Of a stretch of 64,000 bases of DNA, positions 1 to 12,993 are shown piece by piece (the stretch's first letter is position 1; each line of letters begins with the position of its first letter). The position numbers and the translations under genes are program-made. The stretch spans positions 3,155,001 to 3,219,000 of the forward strand of contig SMMW01000619.1 of the NCBI GenBank assembly GCA_004794655.1. The letters are read 5' to 3'. This DNA comes from Marisa cornuarietis (lineage: Eukaryota; Mollusca; Gastropoda; Architaenioglossa; Ampullariidae). The notes under the pieces are model-generated. The model was given only the letters and a program-made list of their open reading frames with translations, was not told the origin of the DNA and did not search any database.

Positions 1-224
1 TGACACAGTTACTGTGATTTTCAACTGCGAGAGAAACGATGAAGATTGACTGACATCGTGTGAGTGGCAACGAGACTTATCGAGACAGTCAGACATGTTA
101 TCAGCCGCCATGTTTCTCACTTTTACTTGACTGTAGTGTCCCCGTAAAGTACAGCTTTTATTGTAGAAGAAAACAAGTTTTGCTTGGACCTAGCAACCAC
201 CTTAGCATTGGACAATGATAAATG

Positions 225-293
<69 letters not shown>
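225..293. repeat. (CA)n microsatellite
   Basis: About 34 uninterrupted CA units. Confidence 0.98.
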
Positions 294-294
<1 letters not shown>

Positions 295-3200
295 TATTAC
301 TGTCACTTTCCCGGACAAACACATTTTGCCAGTCGCTTTGTTTACCTGTACAACTGTTACGAATGCACGTGTGTGGACATTTAAAGGAAAACAAGAAATA
401 CTCACGTTTTACAGAAATTTGACGAAATGAGAATTTTGTGTCTTTTTTGTGGAGTTTGAATGGTTTGTCTTTTGTCTTTTGCATTCATCAGGGATACACG
501 TGCAATGTGTTATGAAACACATTCACCTGCTGAATTATTTCGGGTTGTAGAAATGTTTATTCACGGAGAAAGATACGCAGTGATAAATAATTTTGTGAGT
601 TTCTTTGAAATCGTTTTTGATTGAAGGCAGACAGCAAAACCAAGTTTGGTACTACTTTTCTCTCAAACATCAAAATTTAATTATACCTGAAACAGAATGT
701 TTTCTTTTTTTTTGAGAAGAGTATTTTAAGAGGGTATTTTAGCTGAGGTATGGGTTATAGTTTATTGTGGTCTTCGTTTGTATAGATGTAATATTTCTTA
801 GATTGTAGATGGTGTAGTGCTCGGTCTTAAAGTTGACACAACAGTTATTAAATAATTACTAACATTGTTAATCAACGGATAAGCAAGAACTACTTAAAAG
901 AGATATTCATTCATTGATAAGAAAATAAATGTGAAGGCAGTTTGTTTGGGTCACACTTTTCACAGGAATTAGATAATTATTAACTTATTTATTGACAAGG
1001 GCGGGATGAGGAAATTGCGGTTAAGGGACAAGTATTTAGAGATGAAGACTTGAGTATGGGGTGACACTAAAAAAATAAATTTTAAAACTAGATGGAAATT
1101 AATTATTTTTTTTCATTCGTTTGGTGGCTTTGATGTGGTCAAATTACATTCGTTAAGCTTGTCCTGCTGTTTCTGGACAACATTCATTCGCCGAGCAGAT
1201 GACATTCAGCAACTTTTTCTCTTGAAGACGACTGCATTTAATAAAACTTCTGTTTAATCACACGCCTTCAGCGAACATTTTCTGTGATAATACCGTGCTG
1301 ATATTTTTATTATCAATGGTCTGAAGTTGTACTCGTTTGCTATCGCTCTTTCTCCCTTTCTCTCTCTCTCTCTCTCTTGCTCGTCATAAATATACGAAAA
1401 CAAAACAAAATCACTCACAGCATTCAGGCCAAAACTTATTGCATATTGAGCGAGCTGTGTTTTTTTAATTTCTCTTCCTACTTCATATCATTTAAGTTTC
1501 TATGTTCCCTTATCGAACCATTTATCAAGTAAAAGTTGTCATGAACAATTTTTTTCCCCAGAGTATGTCCATCTCAGAAAAACTTTTATACTGTAACTAT
1601 CATCTGTCCATGCTCTTTAATACTTGGAATAAAGGTGAAACAACTTTTCTCGTTCTTATTTTCTGTTGGTTTCAATGGTAGGATGAAAGACGAATGATGT
1701 TTGTGGAAAGTAAAGCTGACAACGGTATTAAACCATAGCTCCAACCCCACCCCCATCTACCCAAACTATCACTCATTAAAGTTTTAGTCCTTTAAGTTCT
1801 TTGCCGAAGGTTTAAAGACTAAAGCCTAACAAAGCCGGGATATTTTTTCTTTTAGTCTTCCCTCTTGTAGCAACCTTCAACCTGTGGCTTTGCAATATCA
1901 TGCCCTCTCACTGGTGCTCGTCGGAAATAAGTGATGGCAAGGCTCAGACAAGACTCGATCTCCTCACATCCTGCTCACAACCCGATCATCCTGGCAAGTC
2001 GGCTCAACTCTGACCGACCTCCGTCGGGTGGCTGGTTGTTCCGAGCTTGTCACCGGCGATTTAAAAGCAGCCAAGGAATAGGAGGGGGGAGGAAAGAGGA
2101 TGGGAGGGATAACCCAGTCATCTCTCAGTATGAGCTGCAGCCGAAAAAGGTGTTATTCTCGCATTATTGCCAGGGGCACGATAGACCCCCTGCGTATGAA
2201 AACATCACCAATTTCCAGCTGTCCCCAACCAAGCGCGGCCAATGACGCCAGCATTTGCAGAACGTGCGCGAGCCATTGTGGCGAGGGCCCGGGAGCCGAG
2301 TGGTTTCGTTTGTTTTCAACACCTGCCGTTTCTCTCCGTGTTTGGCGGAGGAAACGTGTAATACCTGTTTCAACACCTCTACACTCAAGGCTGTGCCTCC
2401 GAGCGGGGCTTCCCGTTGCCAGCTTGGCATTAAGGAAACGGTAATTATATGTATCTATCTGCGAAGCTGTTTAATTTGACAGCTTAAATCCGTTTGCCTT
2501 GGCTCCACACTCCCCAATCTAATGATGTTTGGGATGACAGTGGGCTCGGGCAGGACCGCTCACAACTACCCAGCTCGCCCACAGCTGTGTCAGGATGTCG
2601 AGCGTAGTAAGTCTAGACCTGCTTCATCGTTGGAACTAATTCTTCGTCTCATCAGTGGGCAGAGTTAACCTTGCACTGACTAGGGGACTACCTGAAATAA
2701 TAATCTGTAAAGTCACTTCCAACCCATGACATAAACAGGTCGTTGTTAGGTGCGGGCAACATGAAGATGCAACAGCATCTGAAGAGAGTAATGACACATC
2801 TCTGTCTCCTTCTATGGCTTTAACCAATCAAATACGAACGAAGGTTTGTCCAAGCTTGACGAAGTTTTACAATTAAAATCGTCACGTGAAAAACATTCCC
2901 CGACTTTGTCAACTGTTTGTGTTTAAATATTTTGTTAAAAAGGGGGGCTTATCAAAATTACGCGCGATTATACGAATCTGTTTCTAACAGTCATGCATCC
3001 ATTCAGCCATGTATCCACACTTTCGTCAATCCTTTTATCTGAATGAACATCAGTCTGACTGCATGTCGCGGTCTGTCTGCATGCGTGTCCACCATTCTTT
3101 AATTTAAAGAGGATGGAGCGAAAGAGCGGACAGAGAAAGAATCTGTTGGCGATGATAAAAAGTATTCTTTACTGGATAATGATGCCAGGATTTGAAGCAC

Positions 3201-4275
3201 GTGCATTACATGCGTATCTGCCGACATTAAAGTGATGTCTGGAAGTAATATAACATGATGTATAGAAACATCTTGAGTATTTCCTTCACGTTATTTATTG
3301 AATACAGCTTATTTGAAAATGTATGTGGGTCGCCTAATCTGCATTTCTCAAACAAAATCTTCAAACCATGTTATGAAAATCGTTGGGTCTTGTGCCCACC
3401 CGAAAACCGACAAAGGGGTTATTGGGAAACGTACTAGACCAGGGAACGATACGATATTAAAAAAAAAACTGATTGAAGGTGCAGGAGATGAACTTCTCAT
3501 CGATACTCACAATCTTATTGACGATACTGTAGAAACTTAAGACTTTCTCAATACAGTAAATATCGCACGTATTTACGATGCACACATTTACTAATTAGTC
3601 TGGTCAGAGACTAATTATTTCTAAAACAAGTCAATTAAATTGTCACACAAACATATTCATTTTCACTTGTAGACCACTTCTTCCACTAACAGTCTTTGCA
3701 GGACTATTGTCCATCTTGACCATCTTGTCTGAAGGTTTTCGCCTGATAGATTATTAGACACACTTCTGCTTATAAAAGTTGATTACTGACACATGGACCA
3801 TGCGGTCTTCACATTTTCTCACCTTGTCCCCAACTTGTGATTCGTCGCTACATTTTCTGATATACCCGCAGTCAACTGCGCTCAAGATGAAAAGTCTGTT
3901 TCTCCTGCTCTTTTTTTTCGTGAATTTTCTCGAATTCTGCGTGTTTACTTATTCTTTCTCGGCTACAGAATTTACGACCACATGCCCCTTGTCATATTAG
4001 TGTTATTCATAGGAATGATTTGCGTTGTTTTATTTTGTTTTGTTTTGTTGTTGTTGTTTTTTTTTGTTTGTTTTTTTGGTAAAACGTTTTTAGTCTTCCT
4101 TTATTGTTGAGAAAGGCTCTGCAGAAATAATAATAATAATAATAATTAGTAGTAGTAGCAGTAGTATTAAACGCCACACTCTTCCATAATGTAGCAACGT
4201 GCCCTTTATTTCAGAAGAAAGTATATTCCCATCATTCGCACAGAGAAGTGTATTTTGTAATGGAGTAGACGAGTA

Positions 4276-4625
4276 CTCTCTACACAGCATATACACTCTA
4301 TGTAGTAGTTCTCTCTACACAGCATATACACTCTATGTAGTAGTTCTCTCTACACATCATATACACTCTATGTAGTAGTACTCTCTACACAACATATACA
4401 CTCTATGTAGTAGTACTCTCTACACAACATATACACTCTATGTAGTAGTACTCTCTACACAACATATACACTCTATGTAGTAGTACTCTCTACACAACAT
4501 ATACACTCTATGTAGTAGTTCTCTCTACACAACATATACACTCTATGTAGTAGTACTCTCTACACAGTATATACACTCTATGTAGTAGTTCTCTCTACAC
4601 AGCATATACACTCTATGTAGTAAGT
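4276..4625. repeat. Minisatellite, 35-bp unit x 10
   Basis: Ten head-to-tail copies of a 35-bp unit beginning CTCTCTACACAACATATACA and ending CTATGTAGTAGTA. Copies differ at only a few positions (CAGCAT/CAACAT, GTA/GTT). No terminal structure or protein-coding sense was seen. Confidence 0.95.
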
Positions 4626-5104
4626 GAAGCGTGAAGAATTACTTTCATCAACTGTTGATGTTTAGAACTTAAACTATTAGAGAAGTTAAAACATTTTCTC
4701 GAGGAGGTTGCTCTACTTGTGGAGAGAAAGCAAGGCAACCTCTCTGTAAGTTTGTCGGTGACGATGTTTCGCGGAACCTAAAAGACACGCTTGCGATGCT
4801 CTTGCATGCTGCACCCGGGGTGGCCGAGCGCTGTTGTGGGTGGGCAGGAGAGTCTTGAGTGAGAGAAGAGGAGTCGTGAAGTGTAGACAGGAGGGGTCGG
4901 GTCGCGGACGGTTCCTTGCCGTACCACGTGCACAAAATAACATTCACCTCGTGACGTGCTCTTCATACATCTTCAGCGGGGCTGAGAGACGCCATTGAAC
5001 AAACTGCTCAACCTTTCTTCTTTCTATTCCTTCTCGTTGCATTTTGTAAACAGTCAGACTTATTCATCTCTATCTTACGTTCATTCCAGTTTTTCCTTCC
5101 CGCC

Positions 5105-5535
5105 TTTCATATTCTTATCCTTCCTTTCTTTGTTTCTTTCTTTGTGCTTTTCTTTGCTTCTTTCTTTCTTTCTTTCTTTCTTTGCTTTGTTTGTTTGTTT
5201 GTTTGTTTCTTTCTTTTTTTGTGTTTTCTTTGCTTTGTTTGTTTGTTTGTTTGTTGGTTTCTATCTTTGTGTTTTTGTTTCTTTCTTTCTTTCTTTATGT
5301 GTTTGTTTGCTTCTTTTCTTTTTTTCCTTGTGTTTTTATTTCTTTATTTCTTTGTGTTTTTCTTTCTTTCTTTCTTTCTTTCTTTCTTTGTGTTTTTCTT
5401 TGCTTCTTTTGTTTGTTTGTTTCTTTCCTTCTTTGTTTCTTTCGTTTGTTTGTTGGTTCGTTTTGTTGTAATTATTTCTCTGCTTTCTTTCACTTTGCCT
5501 TTGTTTATATGCTTATGCCTTTTTTTCTGCCTCGG
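5105..5535. repeat. Polypyrimidine (CTTT/GTTT)n low-complexity tract
   Basis: T-rich imperfect tetranucleotide repeats on the plus strand. Long Phe/Leu/Cys-rich frames through it are artefacts. A GT microsatellite (5563-5620) follows. Confidence 0.9.
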
Positions 5536-5581
5536 TCTGTCTCTCTCTCTTTCCCTGTGTGTGCGTGCGTGCGTGCGTGCG

Positions 5582-5620
<39 letters not shown>

Positions 5621-7409
5621 AAAAGCTGCTTCAACGATACACTACTGATCATAATGTAATTCAAGATTTTATCATAACATTATATTAGACTTGATTAGTT
5701 TCGTACCATGACCTGTCTGTAAACTGTATTAACTTACCGGCAGACACGCAACTCAAGAAAATTAACAAAAAGCAAGATATATTCTCATGACATTTCAATG
5801 CCTGCATTTTCATTCCGTGGTTTTGTTCGGACATCGAGAAAAACATCCGATGGACTGTCGTCACAACCCACGAGCTTCACACGCGCCATTTCTCACCACG
5901 TGATGTTGACAAGGAGTCGGGTGGAGGGACAAATGGTGAGTGAAAATTAAGGGACATGAAGGAGATTGAAGATTACAACGACGATGACGTCGATGATTAA
6001 TGATGATGATGATGACAACGAAAGATGGATAACCTTTTGACGGCTGGAACGAAGGCATCTTAGGCTACTTTCTGTTTACGCCTTTTATCTGTCTGCTTCT
6101 CTGACTTTTTGTCAGTCTGTCAGTCTGTCTGATCGTTTGTCTGTCCGCATGCTTGTCTACTTGTTAGTCCATCAGTCTGGTTTCCGTCACATAAATTGAC
6201 CATTCTTCTCCTTTTTCGCAACCTTCCTCCTTTTCTCTAACCACCCCGTCCGCCAGGCCACCCTCATCTCTCTCACAGGTAAAAAAAAAAGCTTACTACG
6301 GGGGTTGTGAGCCAGTGGATAGCCACTAATCCCTTCTCAAACGGAGCAGTCTGCGGGTTGCAGGTCTCAGATTGGGGTCCCGTGCCTCTTGACTTGGTAA
6401 TGTAGTGTTTTGTTTCTTCTCATGTTGCAGCAAGTGTAAGGGGATAGCGGGTGTGTCTCGTCTGTAGTCATCATTAGTCTCTCCTTCACTTCCTTGCGCT
6501 CGCTCCGTGGGCAGAATCCTCGTGCATGGCCGAGGTACTGATATTTATCTGAGAAAAAGTTCATGTGCGAATGTTTACTTTGTATATATTCTGGAGTAAT
6601 GTCCAAAGCTTATTTCTCACGAAAGACTCAGTGTTGTGCAATCATATTTGGGAAACTCAGTAAATTTATATTTAGGGAAAAATTGCACTCGGGCTAGATG
6701 TTAATAATTAAAAAGATGATGATATTAGATCAGCGACCAAAAAAATGGATATAAAAGAACAGCACTGTGATCGCCTACTTCTTTTGTAACAGAAGGCAGC
6801 CCCAGAGAATCGGCCTCTTGAAGAAGGTGCTGGACCGCTGTTGAACTAACACCATACCATGTCTGTCTGGCAACTTCATGGAGTCTCTGTCGGGTTAATG
6901 TTGGTGACATGACAACATACCCCACTGTCAGGTCTATGGCTTGTCGTGTGTGTCATAATCCACATAGACAGTGCTCTCATGGACTACACAAAATAAATGG
7001 AATATACATTATTGGAATATACAAAGTAGACACTGTCGTTTCCCCCCTTTTATCTAATGAAGTGACATCAGTAACACGTGGACTGTCGGGTCCGCCTGCG
7101 CTCAAGCAAGAAATGTCTGAGTATTTAAAAAAAAAACCTACGACACACAAACGAAACCAAAAACTGCCGGAGAAGAGACCGAAGCAAAGAGTTCCAAATT
7201 AATACAACAGTTTAAAAAGACAGACTGTGATGAAGATGGTGATGATGCCTTGGTTTAGCTTCCACATTCCCGACATTTCCAACGACCATCTGGTGACCGT
7301 TAGTTTCACAGACCTCTGGGTCAGCGCTTTTTTCTTCCTTTCTCCCATCACACCCTCCTGCCTCTCCACTTTACACCCAATAATCTCCCCACCCTACCCC
7401 CCACCCCCC

Positions 7410-7690
7410 GCACACATTGCTGGCAGTGAAGGGCAATGAAGTTGAGGAAGCAGCAGGACCAGCCGCCTTACAGACCGCACCTCGCCATTGGATGCTGCGA
7501 CACAGCCGCCACACAGCTCGCGGAGGCGAACAATCGCCTGGGCTAACAAATCACGGGCTGTATTGGATTAGACCGGCGGCCGCCGCATCGACCAATCTAC
7601 TCCTCAAGTCATCAGCCGCCTCTCGTGCACAGCGGGACCTTTCAGGCAAGAGGCGTGCGAGCCGGAGGAAATCTTAGCTTCCCTACTACC
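7410..7690. promoter_or_regulatory. GC-rich block with CCAAT-type motifs
   Basis: Within AT-rich DNA this block has GCCATTGGATG, TATTGGATTA and GACCAATCTA (three CCAAT/ATTGG cores in ~110 bp) plus CpG-rich GCGGCCGCCGC. It may be an enhancer or promoter; no adjoining exon was found. Confidence 0.25.
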
Positions 7691-8165
7691 GCCGGCGCCC
7701 CCCCCCCCCACCACCCCTTCCACGAACACCACTTTCCCTCAGTTTCGGAAAGGATAGTTTATTGTATGTGTATATCCATGCCTGCGTGCGCACGTGCTGT
7801 GTGTATGTGTGTGTGCAAGGTACGTCCTATTATCGTGTTCTTCGAGAAGTCGGAAGTTTGGGATCCTAGTCTGTGTGAGAGAGAGAGAGAGAAAGAGAGA
7901 GAATACTTTTTAAAATTAAATCAAAAAATGTATGTAAAAACAGTGTAATGACGTCACGCGCACGCGTGAATGCACACGTGATTGAATATTGCATTGTGTG
8001 TGTACACGAACGTTTGTGTATATATGTATATATATATGTGTGTGTTGGGAATGGATACGTTGTGTGTGTGTTTGCGGGGGTCCACTGTAGTAACTATGTG
8101 TTGTATTCTTTCTGTACCCAACTCTCTCTCTCTCTCCTTCTACTATTGCTGACATGATTTCGTGG

Positions 8166-8213
8166 CCACTCACTCACTCACTCACTCACTCACTCACTCA
8201 CTCACTCACTCAA
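8166..8213. repeat. (CACT)n microsatellite
   Basis: About 11 tetranucleotide units. Confidence 0.95.
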
Positions 8214-8841
8214 GCGTAACCTGAGAACAATGCTGTCCTCGTCACACCCTCTGACCTCGACTGCGTTCACGTAATGTGTGCCCGCGTTGCTCTTGTCACT
8301 GTCTGGCGGTGGGTGGGTGGGGGAGTGAGTGAGAGATGGGAGGGGGTTTGTCCGACCCTTTTCTTCCCTCCATCCCATCCCGAGTATGTCATCGTCTGTT
8401 CTTCGATCTCTAGCAGGGAAAGCAGACAGATGCTGGGGCTGGGATTGCAGCTCCCTTTATTTGCAGGACAGCAAGAGCCTCTGTGTTCACATCCAATCAA
8501 TCCTTGACTTCAGCTCGTGCTGCAGAACGTAATGGCTGAATTTCTGCGTCTTAAAAAGCTTAGCCACCCACCCCCATACTATTTTTAGTACATTTGTCCA
8601 TACTCTTTTCTGAAACCAGTCCCTTCCCTCCCCTAAAACATAAATACAAATTAAACCATAGACTCTAAATAGATGTCAAGCTTCTCAGTTGCTGTCATTA
8701 AATTATAATTTCAAGTAACAAGGCAAGGTTTGCTCATTCTGGTTTCACGGGGTCTCTCAGCCATTCCACATGTCTTTTATTTGCAAGAGCTGTCACACAT
8801 TGACGAGGGCCTGGTGTAGTTCATGGTCTAGCCGCGGGTAC

Positions 8842-9115
8842 GGAGACATAGTCATTAGTCCAGCAAACACAGAAGACATAGTCCATAGTCTAGACTCGAG
8901 AGGACATGTAGACATAGTCCATAGTCTAGCGGACACGTAGACATAGTCCATAGTCTAGCGGACACGTAGACATAGTCCATAGTCTAGCGGACACGTAGAC
9001 ATAGTCCATAGTCTAGCGGACACGTAGACATAGTCCATAGTCCAGCAGACGCAGTAAACATAGTCCATAGTCCAGTAGACACAGCAGACATACTTAATAG
9101 TCCAGACACAGTAGA
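8842..9115. repeat. Minisatellite, ~29-bp unit, about 9 copies
   Basis: The unit is ACATAGTCCATAGTCTAGCG followed by GACACGTAG. The central four copies are nearly perfect and the outer ones diverge. Confidence 0.9.
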
Positions 9116-9899
9116 TAGAGAGGCCTGTTCTTGCAGCCTGATCCTGTATCAACTTTGTTTTCCAATTTTGCACCGAGACAGTTGAAAGCCTTATTGTCAC
9201 GTGCAATCAGTGGCGTAGGAACCGGCGGGGCGGGGGTGGAAGGGGGCCAGCCGCCCTCCCAAAAAAAGATGCTGGGAAGGCAAGAATGTGAACGTTATTC
9301 AATGTCAACATGGAGCTTGTCCGCCCCCCCCCCCCATCCTCAAAGTCGAGCATCTTCCTTCGCCACTGGGTGCAATAATAATATCTTGCTTTGCTACAAT
9401 TAGTCAAATGACTGCTACGTGATCTATTTACAAGCCACTGTATACTAAATAGAAAGTGACATTAGATAATAGTATATATATATATATATAGACATTATTC
9501 ATCAGTAGGTAAAAAACATAAAATCTCCTCCAAGAAGTGGTAGTACAAAATAAAGATGTTATTTTTGTAGTGCTGAGCAGTTCACTCTTTGTGCGAGAAT
9601 GTAGTGCATATGTGTGTGTGCGTGCGTGCATGCGTGTAGGCGTGCGTGTGCGTACAGCTAGCACAATCACAGATGTCGCTACCGTGCCAGAGATGTAAAG
9701 GAAGGGGAATATGAAAATGATTGAGAGGCACAGATAGAGCGACAGGCTGAGATAGAGAGGGAACGAGAAGGGAGGGTGGCCTTCAGAAGTACAACAGTTA
9801 CAAATGCTCTTCAAATAATATTCAGGAACAATTAGAAATCCACATTAACTTTGATTTATTGTGCAATATTTGTACGGCAATGTGACAGACAAGAGAAGT

Positions 9900-10330
9900 A
9901 CAGGCCTCACTTTACATCGACTGCCTTTTGATAAGAGCGTTCCGCCCTCGGCGCGCGCCTTGACATATTTGGACCAATTGTCAGCGAGATTGATATTTCT
10001 CAAGCCAATCGAATGTCGCCGCCGCTAGTCCAGCATCATTTAGTTGCTGCGGACAATGCCAGGACGCAAAGGTCTCTTAGAAACTAGCCATCTTGTCAGG
10101 ACTCTGTTTGACTCCATTTCAAAGCCGCAAGATTCAAAGAAGTTTCTAGCGCTCTGATTACAGGAACACTCGTTCCCACACCTCGACTATTTCGCCCAAA
10201 GAGGCAGCGGCTCCTTTACAGTATTTGCCAACTTAAGCCATCATCAAAGCAGCGATCGAAGCGAAAAATACGAAGAGAAGAGCGCGCCGTTTGCCAGCGA
10301 TAAAGGGGAGACAATTTTATCACTATTTAA
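9900..10330. promoter_or_regulatory. GC-rich block with a CSL (Su(H)/RBPJ)-type site
   Basis: CpG-rich unique sequence with AGCCAATCG and, at 10172-10180, GTTCCCACA (reverse TGTGGGAAC), a match to the CSL consensus. It lies ~7 kb past the 3' end of the Notch-ligand gene. A single such motif can occur by chance. Confidence 0.25.
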
Positions 10331-10594
10331 AGGGCGGGTTTTGCAGAGTTTTGATTCCCCCACCCCACCCCACCCCACTCAAGTATAACATTCAGTGCGA
10401 AATTTCCGCACGTATGGAGCATAGAGTGAAGAATTAATTTGCCGCGGTACCGGATCGAAGGATCCATCAAGGTATTGACAGACAAAAAGCAGAACAAAAC
10501 AAAAACCAAGTCCTCGTCTTCTCCTGTTGTTCATCTGTTTCTGATGACGAATAAAGTAAAAGAGAATTAGCACAGGTCATAACAAAGACAAAAC

Positions 10595-10679
<85 letters not shown>
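10595..10679. repeat. (GAT)n microsatellite
   Basis: About 28 perfect trinucleotide units. Confidence 0.98.
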
Positions 10680-11766
10680 TGACCGTCTGTGTGGTGATAC
10701 TAATAATTATACATGGAGACATTTTCATGACCCGTAAGATTTAATCGGACTTGACAAACAGAGTGATTAAAAACTGAATTTGCCCTCGCTGACGATTAAT
10801 TTATAAAATAATTAACTGATAGAGTAAACAGAGTTACTCCTCAATTATCCAAGTCGTTCTCTCCACTGAAGAACACCATCGTCTTGCAGCAAAGCGAATC
10901 TGCTACTCACAGGAATCTCCCAGTGTTTTTAAGGCTAACATAAGGATCACCGCCATTTTCTGTCTTTAAGTTTCAAACGATTAGCAAACTTTGTACGAAT
11001 TGTTCATGAGTCGGCTTCTGTTCTTCCCTCAAATTTTTCTCTCTCAGTTCATTCATTCATTCACTGATTCCTGCTTGTCCTGCTCTTTGCTGTTGTGGTG
11101 TCTGTCACTTCATAAGCGTTTATCTACACACACCACAGACACCCCCTACTTGCCTAACATGTTAACTTCCATGCTAATGTCGAGCAACAACAAAACACTG
11201 GCAGGCATTTCATTGATGATCGCGGCAAAACTGGAGACTTGCGGGGTCCGGAGGAAGGAAAAGAAGAAAAGGTATTCGCCTGAAAAGAAGGGAATGAATG
11301 GACTGAACTATGGAGTCGCAACCCCGCTTGCACCCCAAGTGCAATTCATGAATAGGGCTTTTTAAAGGGTAGCTTTATTCGCTGAACAGGGGTCCAGGGA
11401 CGTAAGGAAAGAGATGCTTTGGCGGAGAAGTAAAGGGAGTCAAATCTGTTTGTCCTCCCGAGCCTCCGCACTTCACCTCTGACTCCTGTAGGTCAAAGGC
11501 CTCTGGTCTGTCAGGGTGGTCCCCCCGTGTGCCGCTTACACCGGATGGAAAAGTTTCGAGTGGTGGGTGTGTGTGAACGTTTTAAATGGGGTCTTGTGCA
11601 GTGTGATGTTCGATGCGGGTGTAGAAAGAGGTAAGAAGGCACAGACCGGTGCATTTATACTTTTATTTACACATACATGGACATAGTCATGAACATCAAC
11701 ATGGAAACATGAAGACATAGACGTGTACACACCAGCACACGTGCGATCGTAAAGGCATATTTTACA

Positions 11767-11767
<1 letters not shown>

Positions 11768-11831
<64 letters not shown>
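11768..11831. repeat. (CA)n microsatellite
   Basis: About 31 CA units, followed by a GA-rich run. Confidence 0.98.
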
Positions 11832-11833
<2 letters not shown>

Positions 11834-12709
11834 GAGAGAGGGGGAGAGAGAGAAAGAGACAAAAGACACCAGAGTGTGAGAGAGAAAGAGAGGAGTGGAA
11901 TGCTGAATTACTGAATCTTTATCTACGCATCATACAATTTATTATAAATTTTAATACATTTATTTGTCCAACCTGATAATTTTATTTTTTGGATGTGATG
12001 GCGCTTTCTCTCTCTTTATTTGTTTTGGTTGGTTGGCTGATTGCTTGGCTTTTTTTTTTTTTTTTGAATGAAAACTCGATACCTTTGGCGGGTAGTGAAC
12101 AGGAAAACAATAAAACGATGATCAGACGATGAGAACAGGGCCCGGCCTTCGAGTGTCCTCAGCCCAACACTCTGGGAGTTCAAGTCGCACATACGCATCT
12201 CAGCAAGTTCTCCGTTTATTTGTGTAAATGCTACTGAAAGGCCAACAGCGCCCCATCGAGCCTTTTTCCACGGAGCAGTTGATACACACAGGCGAAATCT
12301 TATATGATCGCTCATTATGGAAGCGATTATACCTTCCTCTTCCCTCCGGAGACGAGCCGAGCTTAGGGAAACCGTTTGCGCTTGGAAGTCTGTTAGGTGA
12401 TCTGTGTTTGCCTCCCTTCAATTAATCCTCTTGTCAGTAAAGGGGAGGCAAATCTTGCAGCGGCTGCTACATCTTTGCTCTGCCCAATGGAAGCCTGTGC
12501 ATGAATGTCAGGGGTGCTGGGAAATGCTAATCATGCACCGTCTTCACCCATAATGATTTAGATTTCCGTCTGTCTTTAAAAAAAAAAATGTAAGGACTTT
12601 CCCAGAGTGCTTAAGATGTTTAAATGTTCTCGTCTCTAAATATTGTTCTCGGTGGGCAAAGACGGCTTCGGGAAAAGACAGAATGCAGAATTCAGCATGA
12701 GTAGTTTTC

Positions 12710-12713
<4 letters not shown>

Positions 12714-12774
<61 letters not shown>
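12714..12774. repeat. (GT)n microsatellite
   Basis: About 30 GT units. An (AAT)n run of about 13 units lies nearby at 12953-12993. Confidence 0.97.
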
Positions 12775-12776
<2 letters not shown>

Positions 12777-12951
12777 CATGTGTACTTATTAGGTCTTTCT
12801 CTTTTTGCAAATGAATTAATATGCACAAGATACTTGTGAGCCTTTACATTGCAATTGTACCAAAATGTCTGTGAATGAATACGGGTGAGAGTAATTTTTT
12901 TCTGAAACAAGGAAATATGGCTTGAATAGAATTAAATATTTAGTACCAAGC

Positions 12952-12993
<42 letters not shown>

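Noticed and set aside
158..484. Overlapping short open frames with poly-His/Thr/Val/Cys runs
   Set aside because: They are translations of the (CA)n microsatellite; the same artefact occurs at 5.5, 11.5, 12.5, 20.8, 58.0 and 58.4 kb.
4276..4625. CRISPR-like array of 35-bp repeats
   Set aside because: Units are head-to-tail without spacers and the DNA is eukaryotic; it is a minisatellite.
4995..5688. Long Phe/Leu/Cys-rich frames resembling membrane proteins
   Set aside because: They arise from the CTTT/GTTT low-complexity tract; all three frames give the same kind of hydrophobic string.
6305..6480. Possible further SINE (GAGCCAGTGGATAGCC, GGGTTGCAGGTCTC)
   Set aside because: Box spacing is loosely right, but neither the body nor the tail matches the other copies.
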